From Glutinoglossum americanum (lineage: Eukaryota; Ascomycota; Geoglossomycetes; Geoglossales; Geoglossaceae): a stretch of DNA of 64,000 nucleotides. The position numbers were made by a program, and so were the translations under genes. Under the pieces are notes generated by a model. The model did no database searches and was not told where the DNA came from. It saw only the letters and a program-made list of their open reading frames with translations. The DNA lies in NCBI GenBank assembly GCA_020080175.1, contig JAGHQL010000094.1:1-64000 (forward strand). Direction: 5' to 3'. Shown here one piece after another: positions 45,162 to 58,232 of the stretch. Positions within the stretch are counted from its first letter, which is position 1. Each line of letters starts with the position of its first letter.

Positions 45162-46987
45162 ATGTCAAATCATTCGATCATTCGCCTTACCCGCGTATGT
45201 CGATCGGACTGATCTTTTGATCTCTTGGTTGACGCCGCTAACGATGACCTAGGAGCTGAGCGATATCCAAAAATCTGCGGATCTTTGTACTTCTAATCTG
45301 GCCCTCCGTAAGCTGAGGTGCATATGCTAATAGCCTCTTCGTAAATAGCGCTTGCCGTAGCTTGTCGCGATGTGGACGTCCGTAATGTCAAGGCTATCAT
45401 AATTGGTCCTCCAGAATCGCCTTACGAATTTGGTTTCTTCGAGGTACGCTTCTGATCACCGGAATGCGAATTCTTATCTAACGTCATAACCTCAAAGTTC
45501 GCTCTCAAGTTCAGCAGAGGTACTCTCGGCCGGCATGACAGCTACGCTTCCGTTAACTGACATCTTAACTAGAGTATCCTGGCAAGGCTCCATCAGTCAC
45601 TGCTACAACAACAAATGGGGGCCGGTGTAGATTTAACCCTAATATCTATGCGCAGGGGAAAGTGTGCTTGTATGTTTTGAGGCTTTTGTTATTTGGGAAG
45701 TAGAGAACCTTAACTGACTTATCGATTCACACTAGGTCTATTCTTGGGTACGTTGATCGCACTGACATTTATGGTCTCTCTGGTCCTGACGGGCTATTTG
45801 CAATATAGAACATGGCGAGGAGAGAGAGGGGAGGAGTGGTCGTCGGCACAGGGATTGGAGTCCATTTTGATTTCAATTCAGAGCCTAATGTCCTCTAATC
45901 CATATGAAAACGAACCTGGGTTTGAAGACGCAAAGTCAGAAAATGACCAGAAGAATATCGCCGACTATGTTGCCAAAGTACGACCCTTCTTTAGGTATCC
46001 CTAGCGCATCCCCTCCTAACTCGTGACAGATTCGCCATGAAACCCTACGCATTTCCGTCATCCAACGGTTGGAAGAATACCTAGGAATTAACCCAGACGG
46101 CACCGTTCAGGCTCCTCCGTCGTCTGCCTCCGACGATTCTGGCGACGGCGAAGACGCTGCTCTCGACGATCTCTCTCCCGTCTTTGAACCGTTTAAAGAC
46201 CTTTGCAAGCGCCGTTTCCTATGGTACTACGACTCTTATCTCCTCACCATATCAGAAAATAAAGGCAAAGTTACAGAAGGTCAGCCGTTTGCCAAGATGC
46301 CGTTCGAATGCACGGGTAATGGCATGGAAGGAAAATTTGGGTATCCAGAGTTAGAGAGGAGACTGAAATTCATCGGGGAGATGCTCGACAAGGAAACCGA
46401 GAACTGGGCTGCTGAAGGACTGCTAGCGAAGAAGAAGGAGACCGGAGTTGCAGCAAATCTACAGCGACAGTTTGAGCAAACAGTTGAGTTTTATAAGAAA
46501 GACGATAGTGTTACACTGGATATCGAGCTGGTCGAAAACAACCCCTTTGTGTGGCAAGTCACTTACTTCGGTCGACCGATGACGAATCTGGACGGTGGTT
46601 TATTCAAGATTGGGATATACTTTAGTCCTCGTTTCCCGGAAGAGCAGCCGAGAGTCAAATTCGCGACTCCCCTCTTTCATCATAGGATTTCGAAAGACGG
46701 TGTGCCGTGTTATTTTCCCAAACGGACTGAAGAGGCGAAGTCTCACGTAGAGGCCATCATCGAGGCACTAGAAGAAGAGTCACCACCCTACGACCCGCGC
46801 ACTATGGTTAATCCAGAGGCATCAAAGTTATATTGGGGAACGAAGGACCAGAAGAAGGATTACAATCGGAGATTGAGACGCTCTGTGCAGAGGAGCATGG
46901 AGTAAGTTTTGTTGATTTTTATACTAAACTGATTGGATCCTCTGGGTTATCCGACAATTAAGCTAATGATTTGCTTTTAGGGAATAA
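45162..46987 (+). CDS. Ubiquitin-conjugating enzyme with two UBC folds (UBE2Z-like)
   Basis: Nine exons (45162-45194, 45253-45307, 45361-45443, 45498-45519, 45573-45669, 45736-45747, 45809-45977, 46030-46901, 46981-46987) give 449 residues. The first UBC domain (about 1-150) has [53 protein letters not shown] with the catalytic Cys at about 96, and SAQGLESILISIQSLMSSNP, which resemble UBE2Z and BIRC6 type E2 enzymes. The second fold (about 310-420) has NPFVWQVTYFGRPMTNLDGG, FPEEQPRVKFATPLFHHR and ISKDGVPCYFP, where Cys384 sits at the active-site position. Exon 6 is a 12-nt microexon encoding part of LSILG. The stop codon lies just past a final intron. The ubiquitin-like partner is unknown. 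Confidence 0.88.
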
Positions 46988-47566
46988 GTGCAGTGCCTTT
47001 TCAGTAGGAAGACGCTCAGGTAGCTTTTCATTGGGCCAAACTGCTAGACACTTTGAGGGGGGACGATTTCCTCACATCAGATATTCTATTCTATTTCCAC
47101 ATATCTTCCCTAGCGTTGCCAACCCGATTACCATCTTTTCAGCCCTTAGCAGGCAGGGCGAATTATGAGCAATCGTGGGAATGTCCTATACTGCCATGTG
47201 ATATTCGTTCCTTCCTTTACCCTAATGTTATGTCCTGACATATGGGGGGTCTCTTAGCTAGGAGTTGGACGGGGATTGTTAGCTCAGCATTTGTTGCACA
47301 GGATGGCGGAGAACCAGGCGCCTTTAAACTTTATGATGACAAGAAAATGATTGCTACCTAATACATGTCTTTGCATGAGCCGTGACCAAAAAATTCTGGA
47401 AAATTAAAATAATTGGTATATACACGTGACCACAAATTATACTAGGGGTTCAAGTTTCTTGTCAACCAAGTTAGCAAACAACATAATCGTAGTAATCATA
47501 GATGTAAGTCTTTCCCGATAAAAATCTTTCAGTTCAATTGATAATATACTGACTTTATAGCCAAAA
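46988..47566. other. Intergenic region before ERG26
   Basis: About 580 bp with the E2 3' UTR and the ERG26 promoter. AT-rich near 47390-47450. The run GACTTTATAG just before the ERG26 start resembles an intron acceptor, so a 5' UTR intron is possible. Nothing else seen. Confidence 0.35.
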
Positions 47567-48865
47567 ATGGCCGCCCCGAACCTCCCAAGCCTCGGTTCTG
47601 TTATCATAACTGGTGGCTGCGGTATGCTCGGCCACCACATTGTCAATTTGCTCCACCAACGGCATCCCCAGAGTCAGATCTCCGTCATCGATATCCACAC
47701 TTCCCGCAACCGACACACAGACCCCCAAATCAAGTACTTCGATGCGGATATCACCTCTCAAGATGCGGTGCTCGCCGTATTCCGGGAGGTCCAGCCGGAC
47801 ATCGTCATCCACACCGCTTCGCCGACGCTAATGGGGGGAAGCAAGGAGTTCTTCGAGAAGGTGAATGTAGGGGGCACCAGATGTCTGCTAGAAGTCAGCG
47901 CGGAGATGGGGGTTAAGGGATTTGTTTACACCAGCTCTGCGAGCGTGATCAGCGATGGCGTGTCGGATCTGATCAATGCGGATGAGAGGTGGCCTTATGT
48001 TCCGCAGAATTTACAGAATGAGATTTACTCGCAGTCAAAGGTAAGGGGTTCCTTTCTTGTTTCAGAAAGTGGCGTGTGTACATTCAATTAGGCATTTTGC
48101 AGATGCTGCAAGGAGTTCGAGAGGCACAAGGCTGATTTACGACATCTCTCACAGGCGGACGCCGAAGTCCTAGTCCTAGCCGCAAACCGTGGTGCCAGTG
48201 GTATGTTAACTACCGCCCTTCGGCCTGCTGGCATTTTTGGCGAAGGAGATGTACAACTCGTTGTACGCATGTACGACGCATACAAAAGTGGTAAAACGGG
48301 CTTCCAGCTCGGTGACAACAACAACCTCTTCGACTTCACCTATGTCACTAATGTTGCACATGCACATCTCCTTGCGGCTGTCGCACTTAAATATACACAC
48401 AGCACCAAGATGCCCGTGCCCGAAGAGCGGAAAGTCGATGGTGAAACCTTCTTCATCACCAACGATCAGCCCACTTACTTCTGGGACTTTTCTCGTACGG
48501 TGTGGAAGGCAGCAGGCGATACGACGGGTATTGACGTCAAGATTATTTCAAAGGATATAGGGCTCGCCCTAGCCACAATCATGGAGTGGCTGTGGTGGGC
48601 AGCTGGGAAGGTGCCGAGTTTGTCGAGGAAGCAGGTGAAGTTTAGTTGTATGACTCGGTATTATAATATTGGGAAGGCGAAGGAAAGATTGGGATATAAG
48701 CCAATCGTGTCCTTGCCGGATGGCATTGAAAGGACTATGAAGGTGCGTATATCCACTTTCTCTGTTTTTGCCTTTTTAGGCCACCCACTGACCGCACGGT
48801 GGCTGACGAGCTGATAGTGGATAATGGACCAAGAGGCTGCCGAGAATGAGAAAAAGTCTCAGTGA
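47567..48865 (+). CDS. ERG26: Sterol-4-alpha-carboxylate 3-dehydrogenase Erg26
   Basis: Three exons (47567-48040, 48155-48742, 48818-48865) give 369 residues, typical for fungal Erg26. With Erg25 and Erg27 it removes the C4 methyl groups of ergosterol precursors at the ER; Erg26 does the NAD-dependent oxidation and decarboxylation. The N terminus carries the Rossmann motif TGGCGMLG at 15-22, IDIHTSRN after the second strand, FDADITSQDAVLAVF, VNVGGTRCLLE, FVYTSSASV with the catalytic Ser, and Y154-x3-K158 (YSQSK) ending exon 1. Exon 2 has LRPAGIFGEGD, FDFTYVTNVAHAHLLA and FFITNDQPTYFWDF, which mark the 3-beta-HSD family. The end WIMDQEAAENEKKSQ is hydrophilic. Family certain; Erg26 itself is very likely. 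Confidence 0.92.
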
Positions 48866-51304
48866 TATAGCAGAACGTTGGCACGGGCCTCTAGACCATA
48901 TCCTTACCCTTCTCGCATCTACTCTCCTCACAATTAACAATGTGAGTTGCTTATCATCTTCACGCTGTAGCGCTTCAAACTGTATATATTATTGTACTAA
49001 TAGATTCCCCGCCTTTTACCCCTCACGCTATTGGGAAAATCTCGTGTTCTGTGCTGGCTGTGGGAGCAAACCAAAGTATGAGCTCTTACGCAAGGGTGTG
49101 CATAAGTACCCTTGGTGTGCCTGAGTGGCGATGTTGAGGCTGGGCAACTGAAGGAACCAACTCAACTCGGCGGCATGCAGCTATTCCATGAGTAGTCGCA
49201 CACCCTCGTTCCACGATGGTGGGGGTGTCCAGATTATTTTTGTGAGCCAGTAGCCTTCCCCCCGACGTCATGAGACGGGCACCGGCGTTCAGGGTTGGCG
49301 ATGGTCGACAACCTCCATGCAGATCTCAATAACACGGCAAAGAATAGGCTACGCAGCTTTTGGTAAAAAGCAAAGCCCGTGAACACAGCCCATCGGATGA
49401 AAATTCAATCGAACATTTAGTTCCTTTGTAAAGAACGTTGTGGCACCCACTGCCAAGTCGAACCTATTCCCACGTCAAAGTGAATACATCCCTCGGAAAA
49501 AGTTTCCCAATTTCGCAATAATTACAAAATGGCGTCCTCGAGACGCAGGACCTGCTGTTAGTGCTTCGTTATATGGTACTCTAGAACATGTCTTAGTAGA
49601 ATTGAGGTCCCATGATGGATGACACTGTTTCGCAACGGCTGTTCGTTTCATTGCGAACAAACGCCGTTCAGAAACGATTACCAGGGGGGCGCTAGGTCGG
49701 CATTACCCCACAGAATGAAAATCCCATACCCCAGCGCCTGCAGTAGCTATCCCGTCGTTCGGTCATGGTAAAACGGGCGAAGATGGAACCGCTTGGAACA
49801 CCTTCCCTAGAAAGTTTTTACGCGGAGGTCAGCCTGCGTCCCCGAGCGGTCGGGCTTGATCATGCGCCGAGCGAAGAGAGGGGAAACTGGCTCTAGAGTA
49901 ACCGGTCACTCTCTGTGTGTGGGCCCATTAATAAAGGCCAGTATGAAAAAGAAACGGGGCATTGCCAATTCCCTGTTTGGCCTTATCTAGTCAGCTGGGA
50001 GGTCGGGCTATGGTCGCCAAAGCAACCATGAGGCCTGTACAAAGAGGTGCCATGTAAGGTCCAGGATGGAAATGATGAGCCGGCGGTGCCGAGAGACAGC
50101 CGAATAGCAGTTGCTGGCACCGCGACCGAAGGAAGATCCCACCAGGCAGGAGTGGGAAAGATAGATTGCGGTAAGATTTTAATTCTGCCCCTCCGTTGCC
50201 ATAAGTAGCTTTGAAAGTTAGCCATGTACGTAGTATCCCATGTGCACGCCCCAGTGGAGGGAACGAGCTTCGTCTTCGATGCCCATCGGATGCGTACGAC
50301 GAATAGAGTGCGGGACTATGCAATGCAAGCCCCAGCAGGTGTAAGCAAGTAACCAAAGCGCTTCTGAGAGGACATTATTTGAAAGAGCGGTGATAGCAGC
50401 TCGCTCGATTCTGCCTGTCCACCTGCTTTGAATGGCAGATATACGTAGTTGCCTCGCTCGAGGTTGTGAATTGTAGGCTAGTGTATGCCTAAGACAGCAA
50501 AATTGTGTTGCACCACCGTTTAAAAAGAAGTCATCTCTTAATCGATAACCACCCAACGTCGCACTCAACATCCCCATCCCCGAAAAAATAAAAAGAGGCA
50601 TTGCCTGTTGGTGTTTCAGTGGCGGGTCTTATTCGCCAATCGAAATCCGCCCCGGGACTCTGCAACTTTTGGGATGTGCTTGCAAAGAGGAAGTTTACCC
50701 CTCCACAGCAAGTCCCAGAGAATCACACTCGCGCTACGGCTACCGACCACGCGCCCCCAGACAAGAAGGAAACGAAGGTCCCTTCGTCCACCTCTCCCAC
50801 TCTCACGCCACAACTGAGCAGAATCAGCCAATTCGTTGTGGAAGCAGAAAATTTGGCAAGTTTACGTTACCAATCCACAGTCAGGAATATCTCGAACAAA
50901 CCTGGTAACAAGTCTCGTCTCGTTTCCACGTTTCTTCAGCTATCCTCCAAGGGTTGTGTTGGTGCTTCGCTGCATCGACTCACCTGCCTACCTTGTTCCT
51001 TAATAAGCTAACGGACTGGTAAGCTTGGGAGACTGCCCTGATGCTATAAGTCAAGTTCAGGACTCATATCTCGCGGTCAACAGATATTTTTCGAAGTATT
51101 TTCGTCACGGCCACGCAAATTCACCGTTAGACCACTCTCGACGGTCGATTTAGCCTCTCACGACAATTAAAAAGATCCAAGCTCCACGAACTAAAATGTT
51201 TGCCCACCACGCTTGCTTTCTCTAGCCTCAGCTTCCAACACGTTCACTCTGGACCTACATAGCTGCCCCGTTGGGGTCCCGCCGCGACGGCAAGCGGGTG
51301 GAGG
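48866..51304. other. 2.4-kb intergenic region before the Rim15-type gene
   Basis: Between two plus-strand genes. It should hold the ERG26 3' UTR and the promoter and leader of the kinase gene. The open frame at about 50601-51011 is Ser/Thr/Pro-rich and lacks a good start or family features. No RNA gene or repeat recognised. Confidence 0.4.
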
Positions 51305-54300
51305 ATGGAGGATAGTCATGGGAGACTGGGAAACGGCTTGGAAACGACGACAGGAATCACCAACGGCAATCCAGGCTCGGTAATGATGGCTGGTGAAAGG
51401 CCTCGACCTTTGCCCTCCCTCGCGGTTACGACGGTGGTCGACGAGCCAGCGGATGGCGACCTTCCAAGACCTGGGCTCATGGAGAGAACACCCAGCATGG
51501 ACATCCGGGAAGAAAGAGAGGATCTCAAAGAGGCTGCAGAACAGACCCTGAACGTAATATTAGACCTGAGTTTGGGAGGAACCATTAGATGGGTCAGCCC
51601 GTCTTGGAAAAACGTTATAGGGACAACCCCGGAATCCGTGCAAGACAAACCGATTGCGGAGATAGTCCTAGACAATAAGGATGCTTTCGCTACAGCGGTA
51701 GAGTCAATGAAGAAGGATGACTCTAGAAGTCAAATAATTCGCTTTTCTGTTCAGATGGGCCCTCTATCCAAGTTGGCTACGATCCCCATCGAGGCGGCTG
51801 TTCCTCTGGAAGAGGAGGATTTACGACAAGATGAGTCTGCTGAAGACAGCAACAGACTAACACTTGAGGGCCAGGGGATTATGGTATATGACCGTTCGTC
51901 TGGTGGCGAGAGCCATGTAAGTAATTTCAAGATTGTCACCACCTGATCGGTGCTAACGTTACCAAAGACGATGTGGATGCTTAGGCCCTTCGTGCAACTT
52001 CGTGAAATCACCATCGACCTTCCTAGCTTACTTGTCGAATCTCTAGGCGTTGGAGCGGAGATGCTTGCGCGCTACCTGACGGACCTAGCTGAAGTTGGAG
52101 CAAACGACCCAGGCAACAATGCGCCGCCACTACCCGTGCTTTGTCGCATTTGTGAGCGCCAAATCCCCCCTTGGTGGTTTGAGAAACACTCCGAGCTCTG
52201 CCTGCAGGAGCATAAAGCAGAGATGGAAGTCCAAATTTCCCAGGAAAATCTTACTGAGCATCGTAATGATATTGTGAAGGTTCTAGACGCTTTGGAAGCC
52301 CGGAAGAGCCGACAAGTCTCTGCTGACATCCTGGCACCAATACCACAAGCAGAATACAAAGGGCTACCGATCGGGCCGCCTTCAACGCCTTCAACAGGGC
52401 CATCATCCGGCACGGCGTCTCCCGCGACGCCGCCAGTTCGGTCGCGAGACTCTTCAGCTAGCGGGTTTGGACATGGCCGAGGACGGTCATTCGCCATCAG
52501 ACGCCCGCAAGCCCGAATTGTTGAACTTCTCCTAGATCTTTGTGATACCGCCATTGAGATCAACACACCAGCAATCAAGGATTCGTTGCCACAGGCAGGG
52601 GGGGACTTGAGGACTCAATCCCCACAATCAGAGTCTCGAACTCAGCAAGTCCTACAATGGCAATCGCCAAGCACCAACACCCTGGAGCAGGAGCAAGGAC
52701 TTGCTCTCCTTTGTGCTGATACGGAGGCAGTCGCGAAAGCCAAGGTTGAGGCCGTTCTTCGCCATAGGAGGATCATTGAATATGCCGAGAGGATTCGCAT
52801 AGAATTCACTTTGCTCGTGCAGGAGTGCATCAATGAGGCTATGCGCAAAGCCGCTCAAATCGCCGCAGGTCAACTAAGTGATTCGACAAGCTCAAGCGAC
52901 GATGAGGCCCCTGCGCAAGACGATACGCCTTTTTTCGCTGGCTCCTTTGACGGGCCATCGTCCTTAGCTGCAGCCTTACGCAATTCTCCCGACCCCCCCA
53001 TCGATTTTCCCGATCGGAGACGGTCATCCCCAGGAGCTTCTACGAGATCTAGCAGCCCAAAGGAGTGCGCAACACCTCGATCTCATAAGGGTGCTATCAA
53101 GATTCTTGGGCAATCTCAGCATTACAAGCGGTCCTCAATTCATTTTGAAAGCGACGCAGGCGAAAGCGACAGTAGCGTTCGGTCGTCACTTGTAGCTGCC
53201 ACCATGCGAACCGAATCCCCAAGCTCCGATCATGAGATACGGCTAAGCAGAACAGCAAGCTCGCGAGATCGAAAGCGGTCAAGCCTCCGTTTATCTGGTG
53301 CGGCTTCTCCTCGCCGGCAACACTCCCCGTCAAGAATTCTGCCGCCGTCTTCGCCCTTACGGAACTCCAAAGCTCGTCTGCCAAGTCTGCACGATAGCCT
53401 ACCGTCACCCATCACGTCTCCCCTTCTCTCGGCAGGTGATTTTTCCTCTCCACTAATAGACCACCACCCCCATATCAGCCATCATCACCACCACCACCAC
53501 CGACGGCAGTCATCGGCCGCTTCTTCAGAAGTGTTACGTCCTCCGATTTCACCACGGCTTACGACCGCCAACCATCCTCAGCCCCGTGCGGTACCGCCGT
53601 CAATCAAGGATTTTGAAATTATCAAGCCGATTAGCAAGGGTGCTTTTGGGAGCGTCTATCTGTCTAAAAAGAAATCCACCGGAGATTATTTTGCAATCAA
53701 GGTTTTGAAAAAGGCGGACATGATCGCCAAAAATCAGGTGACTAATGTCAAAGCTGAGAGGGCCATCATGATGTCTCAAGGGGAAAGCGATTTTGTCGCC
53801 AAGCTCTTCTGGACTTTCTCTAGCAAGGACTATCTCTACCTAGTTATGGAATATTTGAACGGCGGAGATTGTGCATCACTGATCAAGGTGTTAGGAGGGC
53901 TTCCAGAGGACTGGGCAAAAAAGTATCTGGCGGAGGTTGTCCTAGGGGTTGAACACCTGCACGGCCGAGGCATCGCACACCGAGATCTCAAGCCCGACAA
54001 CCTACTCATTGACCAAAATGGACATCTGAAATTGACGGACTTTGGATTATCGCGAATGGGTTTGGTCGGTCGACAGAAGCGCATTCTGAACAGTGGTAGT
54101 GAGTCCACACCTGATTTATTGAGGCAAGGACCTTTCGCCCGGTCGATGTCGGTGGCATCTTCGAGGTCCACATCTCTCGACTTACACGGAAATAACTCAC
54201 CTGCCAATACACCTCTTATGACTCCCGACCTTGGCGCCCAGTTGGCTCAGCCTTCGTACTTTAACTTGAATCGAGAAATGAGCCTACATCGCGAGCATTC

Positions 54301-57112
54301 CCGGCGAAGGTCCAATCACCGGAGCGATAGTGGTGGGAGCGAAACTCTTCAGACAATGCTTAGCAGCTTCTCGCTAAACGGGAGTTACATGGCTGGCCAG
54401 CGAAGTAAAGCTATCGACGAAGACAACCAGAGTGAAGGCAGCAGCTCGAGTGATTTCAACAACAATCTCTCAAATGTAACAAGCCAGCCTCAACACAGCA
54501 CCCCGCCTCCGTCAAGTATGATGCCTCCCCAGATGGCGCTTTTCGATCCAGAGGACACCAACCGCAAGTTTGTTGGCACGCCAGATTATCTCGCGCCGGA
54601 AACCATCAACGGTGTAGGGCAGGATGAACTGAGTGATTGGTGGTCCCTCGGATGCATTTTGTTCGAATTTCTCTACGGGTACCCTCCATTCCACGCCGAT
54701 TCCCCGGATAAGGTCTTTGAAAATATTCTCCAGAGGAGGATCGACTGGCCTGACGACGAAGAAATTGCTGTCTCTCACGAGGCGAAGGACCTGATGAATA
54801 GGTTAATGTGCATCGATCCTCGCCAGCGCATCGGTGCCAATATCAACGAGAAGTTTGCGAGCGGAGGCGATGAGATAAAAAACCATCCTTGGTTTGAAGG
54901 GATAAACTGGGAGACTCTTCTTGTTGACGAAGCTCAGTTCGTACCCGCGCCGGAGAACCCAGAAGATACAGAGTACTTTGACTCAAGGGGGGCAACTCTG
55001 CAATCATTCGCAGAGGAGATGGAAGATCAGGGAACGTCACCAGCAATCACCCCTGGGGCAGATTACCCAGAAAGGCCTCACGATGCCCTCTCCCGCGTGC
55101 GCGGCCAGGCTAACTCGGTAAAGAGGGGTCAAATGCCTCTACACATTCCTCCCCACGTTAGGGACGGCCGAAGTAGAAGACTAAGCGAACCTCTCGGTGC
55201 GGATGACTTCGGAAACTTTTCATTCAAGAACCTCCCAGTCCTTGAGAAGGCAAACAAAGACGTTATACAGAAACTCCGCGCTGAGGCTTTGCAGGCCCAG
55301 GGCAAATCATGTCAAATCACTCCTGTTTCTAGCTCTCCGACGCCATCCTTAGAAGGCAGCCCCATACTTACCATGCCTCCAAAACGACAGCTCTCCATCT
55401 CGAAAGTTAATGGCGGCAGGCCCGTATCGCCTTCCAATTTAAGCCAATCTAATTCCTCCCCCAGCCGACTTTCTCAACCATCTTCCCCACTTCTGGTATC
55501 ATTTACGGCCGGACACAACGTCGAGAAACGGAAAACTTCAAGCACTTCTTCCAGTCTTTCGAACAATTCTTTGCAGCCTGGTAGCTTCTTCGAGGTGCCT
55601 CGGTTAGTTACCTCTGTCAAAACGGCATCAAGCGGGTCGTCCCCCATCAAGTCTACGAAGGCGCCTGCACCACTTCAAATCTCTCCGCAAAGATCTATGG
55701 GTGTACCGGCCCGTCAGAATAGCATTCCGACTAGCCGGACGAGGTCTCAGACTGTTGGTTCCCAAGAAGGTGAACCACAACTGCGGGAAGTGTTGAGCCA
55801 CCACAAAAGAAGGAGTGGGGTGTTCGACATGTCGCCTTCATCCTCAGACAATGAGGAATCCAGAGCTAACGCATTACTTCGGGTTCAACGGAGAAGACAA
55901 AGCTCTCGGCGAATGTCGCAGATTAACTTCGCTGACGGGCCCATATTTCGGCCCCTGGATGTTCTCATCTGTGAAGATCATCCAGTATCACGAATGGTTA
56001 TGGAAAAACTACTCGAGAAACTACGCTGTCGTACGATGACAGTTGACAATGGACCAGAGGCAGCTCGCTGCGCCATGAGCGAAGTCAAATTTGATATTAT
56101 CATGATGGAATTTAAACTACCGCAGATCAACGGCGAAGACGTGGCGCGTATGATTCGAGACACAAAGAACGCCAACTCTCAGACCCCTATTGTGGCCGTG
56201 ACTGGATACCTGAAGGACTTACAGGCACCTCATCACTTCGATGCGTTAATCGAAAAGCCTCCCACCACCTCGAAACTTATCGAGGTGATGAGCACTCTTT
56301 GCCAATGGAAGCCACCGCCGTCAGACAGAGTCCAAGCATTGGCACCGTCGGGACTTCGTCAGCAATTGCCTGACGACAGCCCTAGCTCAGGGTCGTCGGG
56401 GTTTGCACACATGCCTGGCAGTGGCTTCCAAATCTCCAGCCGGGGGGAGTCCCTGGGCTCGAGTTTCGTTGGCGACTCGGAATCCGTCATGACAGATGAT
56501 GCCCCTGTGATAATTAGTCGGCCAGGAACCAGCGAGTGGGACTACGGCTTAGGGATAACGGGGGACGTTCTTATCGAAGCAAAGACTGCACCCATACCTC
56601 GTCTTATTCAACAGGAGTCAGCACCGCCAGTACTCCCATCAAATACACCGAGGAAACAGCGCTCGGCAGAGAAGGTAAAGGCTAAGCGGGTGTCTCTTGA
56701 GAAGAAGAGACATGAGTGCGCGGAGTCTGGAGACGACGAGGACGAAGAGCTCGGCAACGTGCATCGGTCTAAGAGCCCGCAAGGTCCAAAAATCCAGAGA
56801 GGTTCAAAACTGGGCACCGAGATGATGCGTACGAACAGCAGAGGAAGCGTTATCTCTGGTTCTGGGATATCCATCAGGGAGGGGGGCAGCTCACCCCCCG
56901 GGTCCGTTGCTGAGGTGACGAGCTCTGAGGAGGCTTGGACGGATGTCCAGGCGTCAATCACTCCACCGGTGATGTTCCCAAAAATGCCAGGCGATACCGT
57001 GTTGGACTTTGACATAAACTCAACGCCGAAGCCCAGTTCCCACGCGAGCCAAGAGGTTATCGACGAAGAGCCGACCCCACGTGCACCATTTACAAAGCGA
57101 GATAACATGTGA
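51305..57112 (+). CDS. RIM15: Rim15-type PAS/zinc-finger/kinase/receiver protein
   Basis: Two exons (51305-51916, 51968-57112) give 1918 residues. Rim15 is an AGC-family kinase that governs nutrient limitation, quiescence and stress responses downstream of PKA and TOR. A PAS-like region is at about 75-170 (LNVILDLSLGGTIRWVSPSW). A C2HC finger starts at about 263 (CRICERQIPPWWFEKHSELC). The kinase spans about 750-1170: FEIIKPISKGAFGSVYLSKK, AIKVLKKADM, HRDLKPDNLL at 875, DFG at 895, then about 175 Ser-rich residues before GTPDYLAPE at 1074, a split known for this family. A receiver domain (about 1535-1650) has LICEDHPVSRMV, but Glu1585 (IIMMEFKLP) replaces the phospho-Asp. The long linkers are Ser/Pro-rich, with an eight-His run near residue 710. 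Confidence 0.95.
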
Positions 57113-57989
57113 AAAACCTGATGGTCGAGGGGCGGGCTCTAACTACCCTGTCGAGTCTACATCTATTTACAACTTTTTATACTTCTTTAATCCAACCAAG
57201 CACCCTTTTTTTTTCTCTTCCCCTTTCAGAGGCTGCGGCAGAGCGGCACCCTCAAATCTTTTTTTTTTTTTTTTTTCCAGCAGCGGCGTTCTTTGGGTCC
57301 TCTTATTTTCCCATTTGGGGTCATGTCTGGGATGAGGCTGGCGTAGAACGGCGGAACATTTTCACGAATTGATCATTTTGATCTTGAGGTCATCAAGAAT
57401 TGTAACACTCTACTATACACTCGCTCCTGTCCTCTCAAACCTTTTTTTTTTCTTTTTTTTCTTTTTTTCCCTGGCTGGTTCAGCTGCCACCACGATCAGC
57501 TCGTCCCAAAAAAAAAAAGGAAAAACAAATCCCAAAATATGGCTCCTTTGTCCTTGCCACCTGCTTTCCTTGCTATGCTCCGCATGAAACCCCATTATAA
57601 TCTAGCGGAGCGGGGGGGAGCTGCCTGATGGTTGGTCAATTTCGCCTTCGGGTTCACTTCAAATTCTCTTTGCATATACTAAAGTTGCGTGCGGGGTGGG
57701 GAGCAGCATGTCTGCCCCGGGAGATGGTTGGTGAACTTCTACCTTCAAAAGCTAAAAAAAAAAAAAACGAAAATGTTCAGAGAAGGGGAAAGACAGAGCG
57801 TGTACAGTAATCTACTAGGCGAAAAGGAGACGGGCTCATGAGCTAGCCCCACACCAGGGTTGACCATGCAAAGATCAACTGGCGAAGGCCGGAAAAAGGC
57901 CAATGAAAGTGTCACCGTAGGCATGTACGTATATCCTCGAGGTAAGCAAGAAGAGTTTTGGGAGTCTTGGGTGCAGCGGTGCCGCGGGT

Positions 57990-58017
57990 GCGGTGCAGTG
58001 CGGTGCAGTGCGGTGCG
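57990..58017. repeat. Tandem 10-nt repeat (GCGGTGCAGT)
   Basis: The unit GCGGTGCAGT occurs about 2.8 times in tandem, within a GC-rich patch starting near 57974. Function unknown. Confidence 0.7.
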
Positions 58018-58193
58018 GCGGGCAAGAAGAGAGCCCTGTCGAGTCGGCCGGGTTGTCCGGGAAAGTCCGTCCCCCTGCGTTCATTGCATCACTGCGCCAT
58101 TTAGCTCATTGACCGACGGGACCATGTCCTCCGCACGTCGACGTGCCTTGGCTGCACGGGGGGTCCATCGCTGCGGCTGTCGCCCCACGCACG

Positions 58194-58232
58194 CACGCAG
58201 CACGCAGCACGCAGCACGCAGCACGCAGCACG
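58194..58232. repeat. Tandem heptamer repeat (CACGCAG), about 5.6 copies
   Basis: Five perfect CACGCAG copies plus CACG, preceded by an ACGC run. A 7-nt unit outside coding sequence, in the region upstream of the membrane-protein gene. Confidence 0.85.

Noticed and set aside
50601-51011. Open frame before the Rim15-type gene
   Set aside because: Ser/Thr/Pro-rich with no start ATG in good context; more likely leader sequence of the kinase gene.
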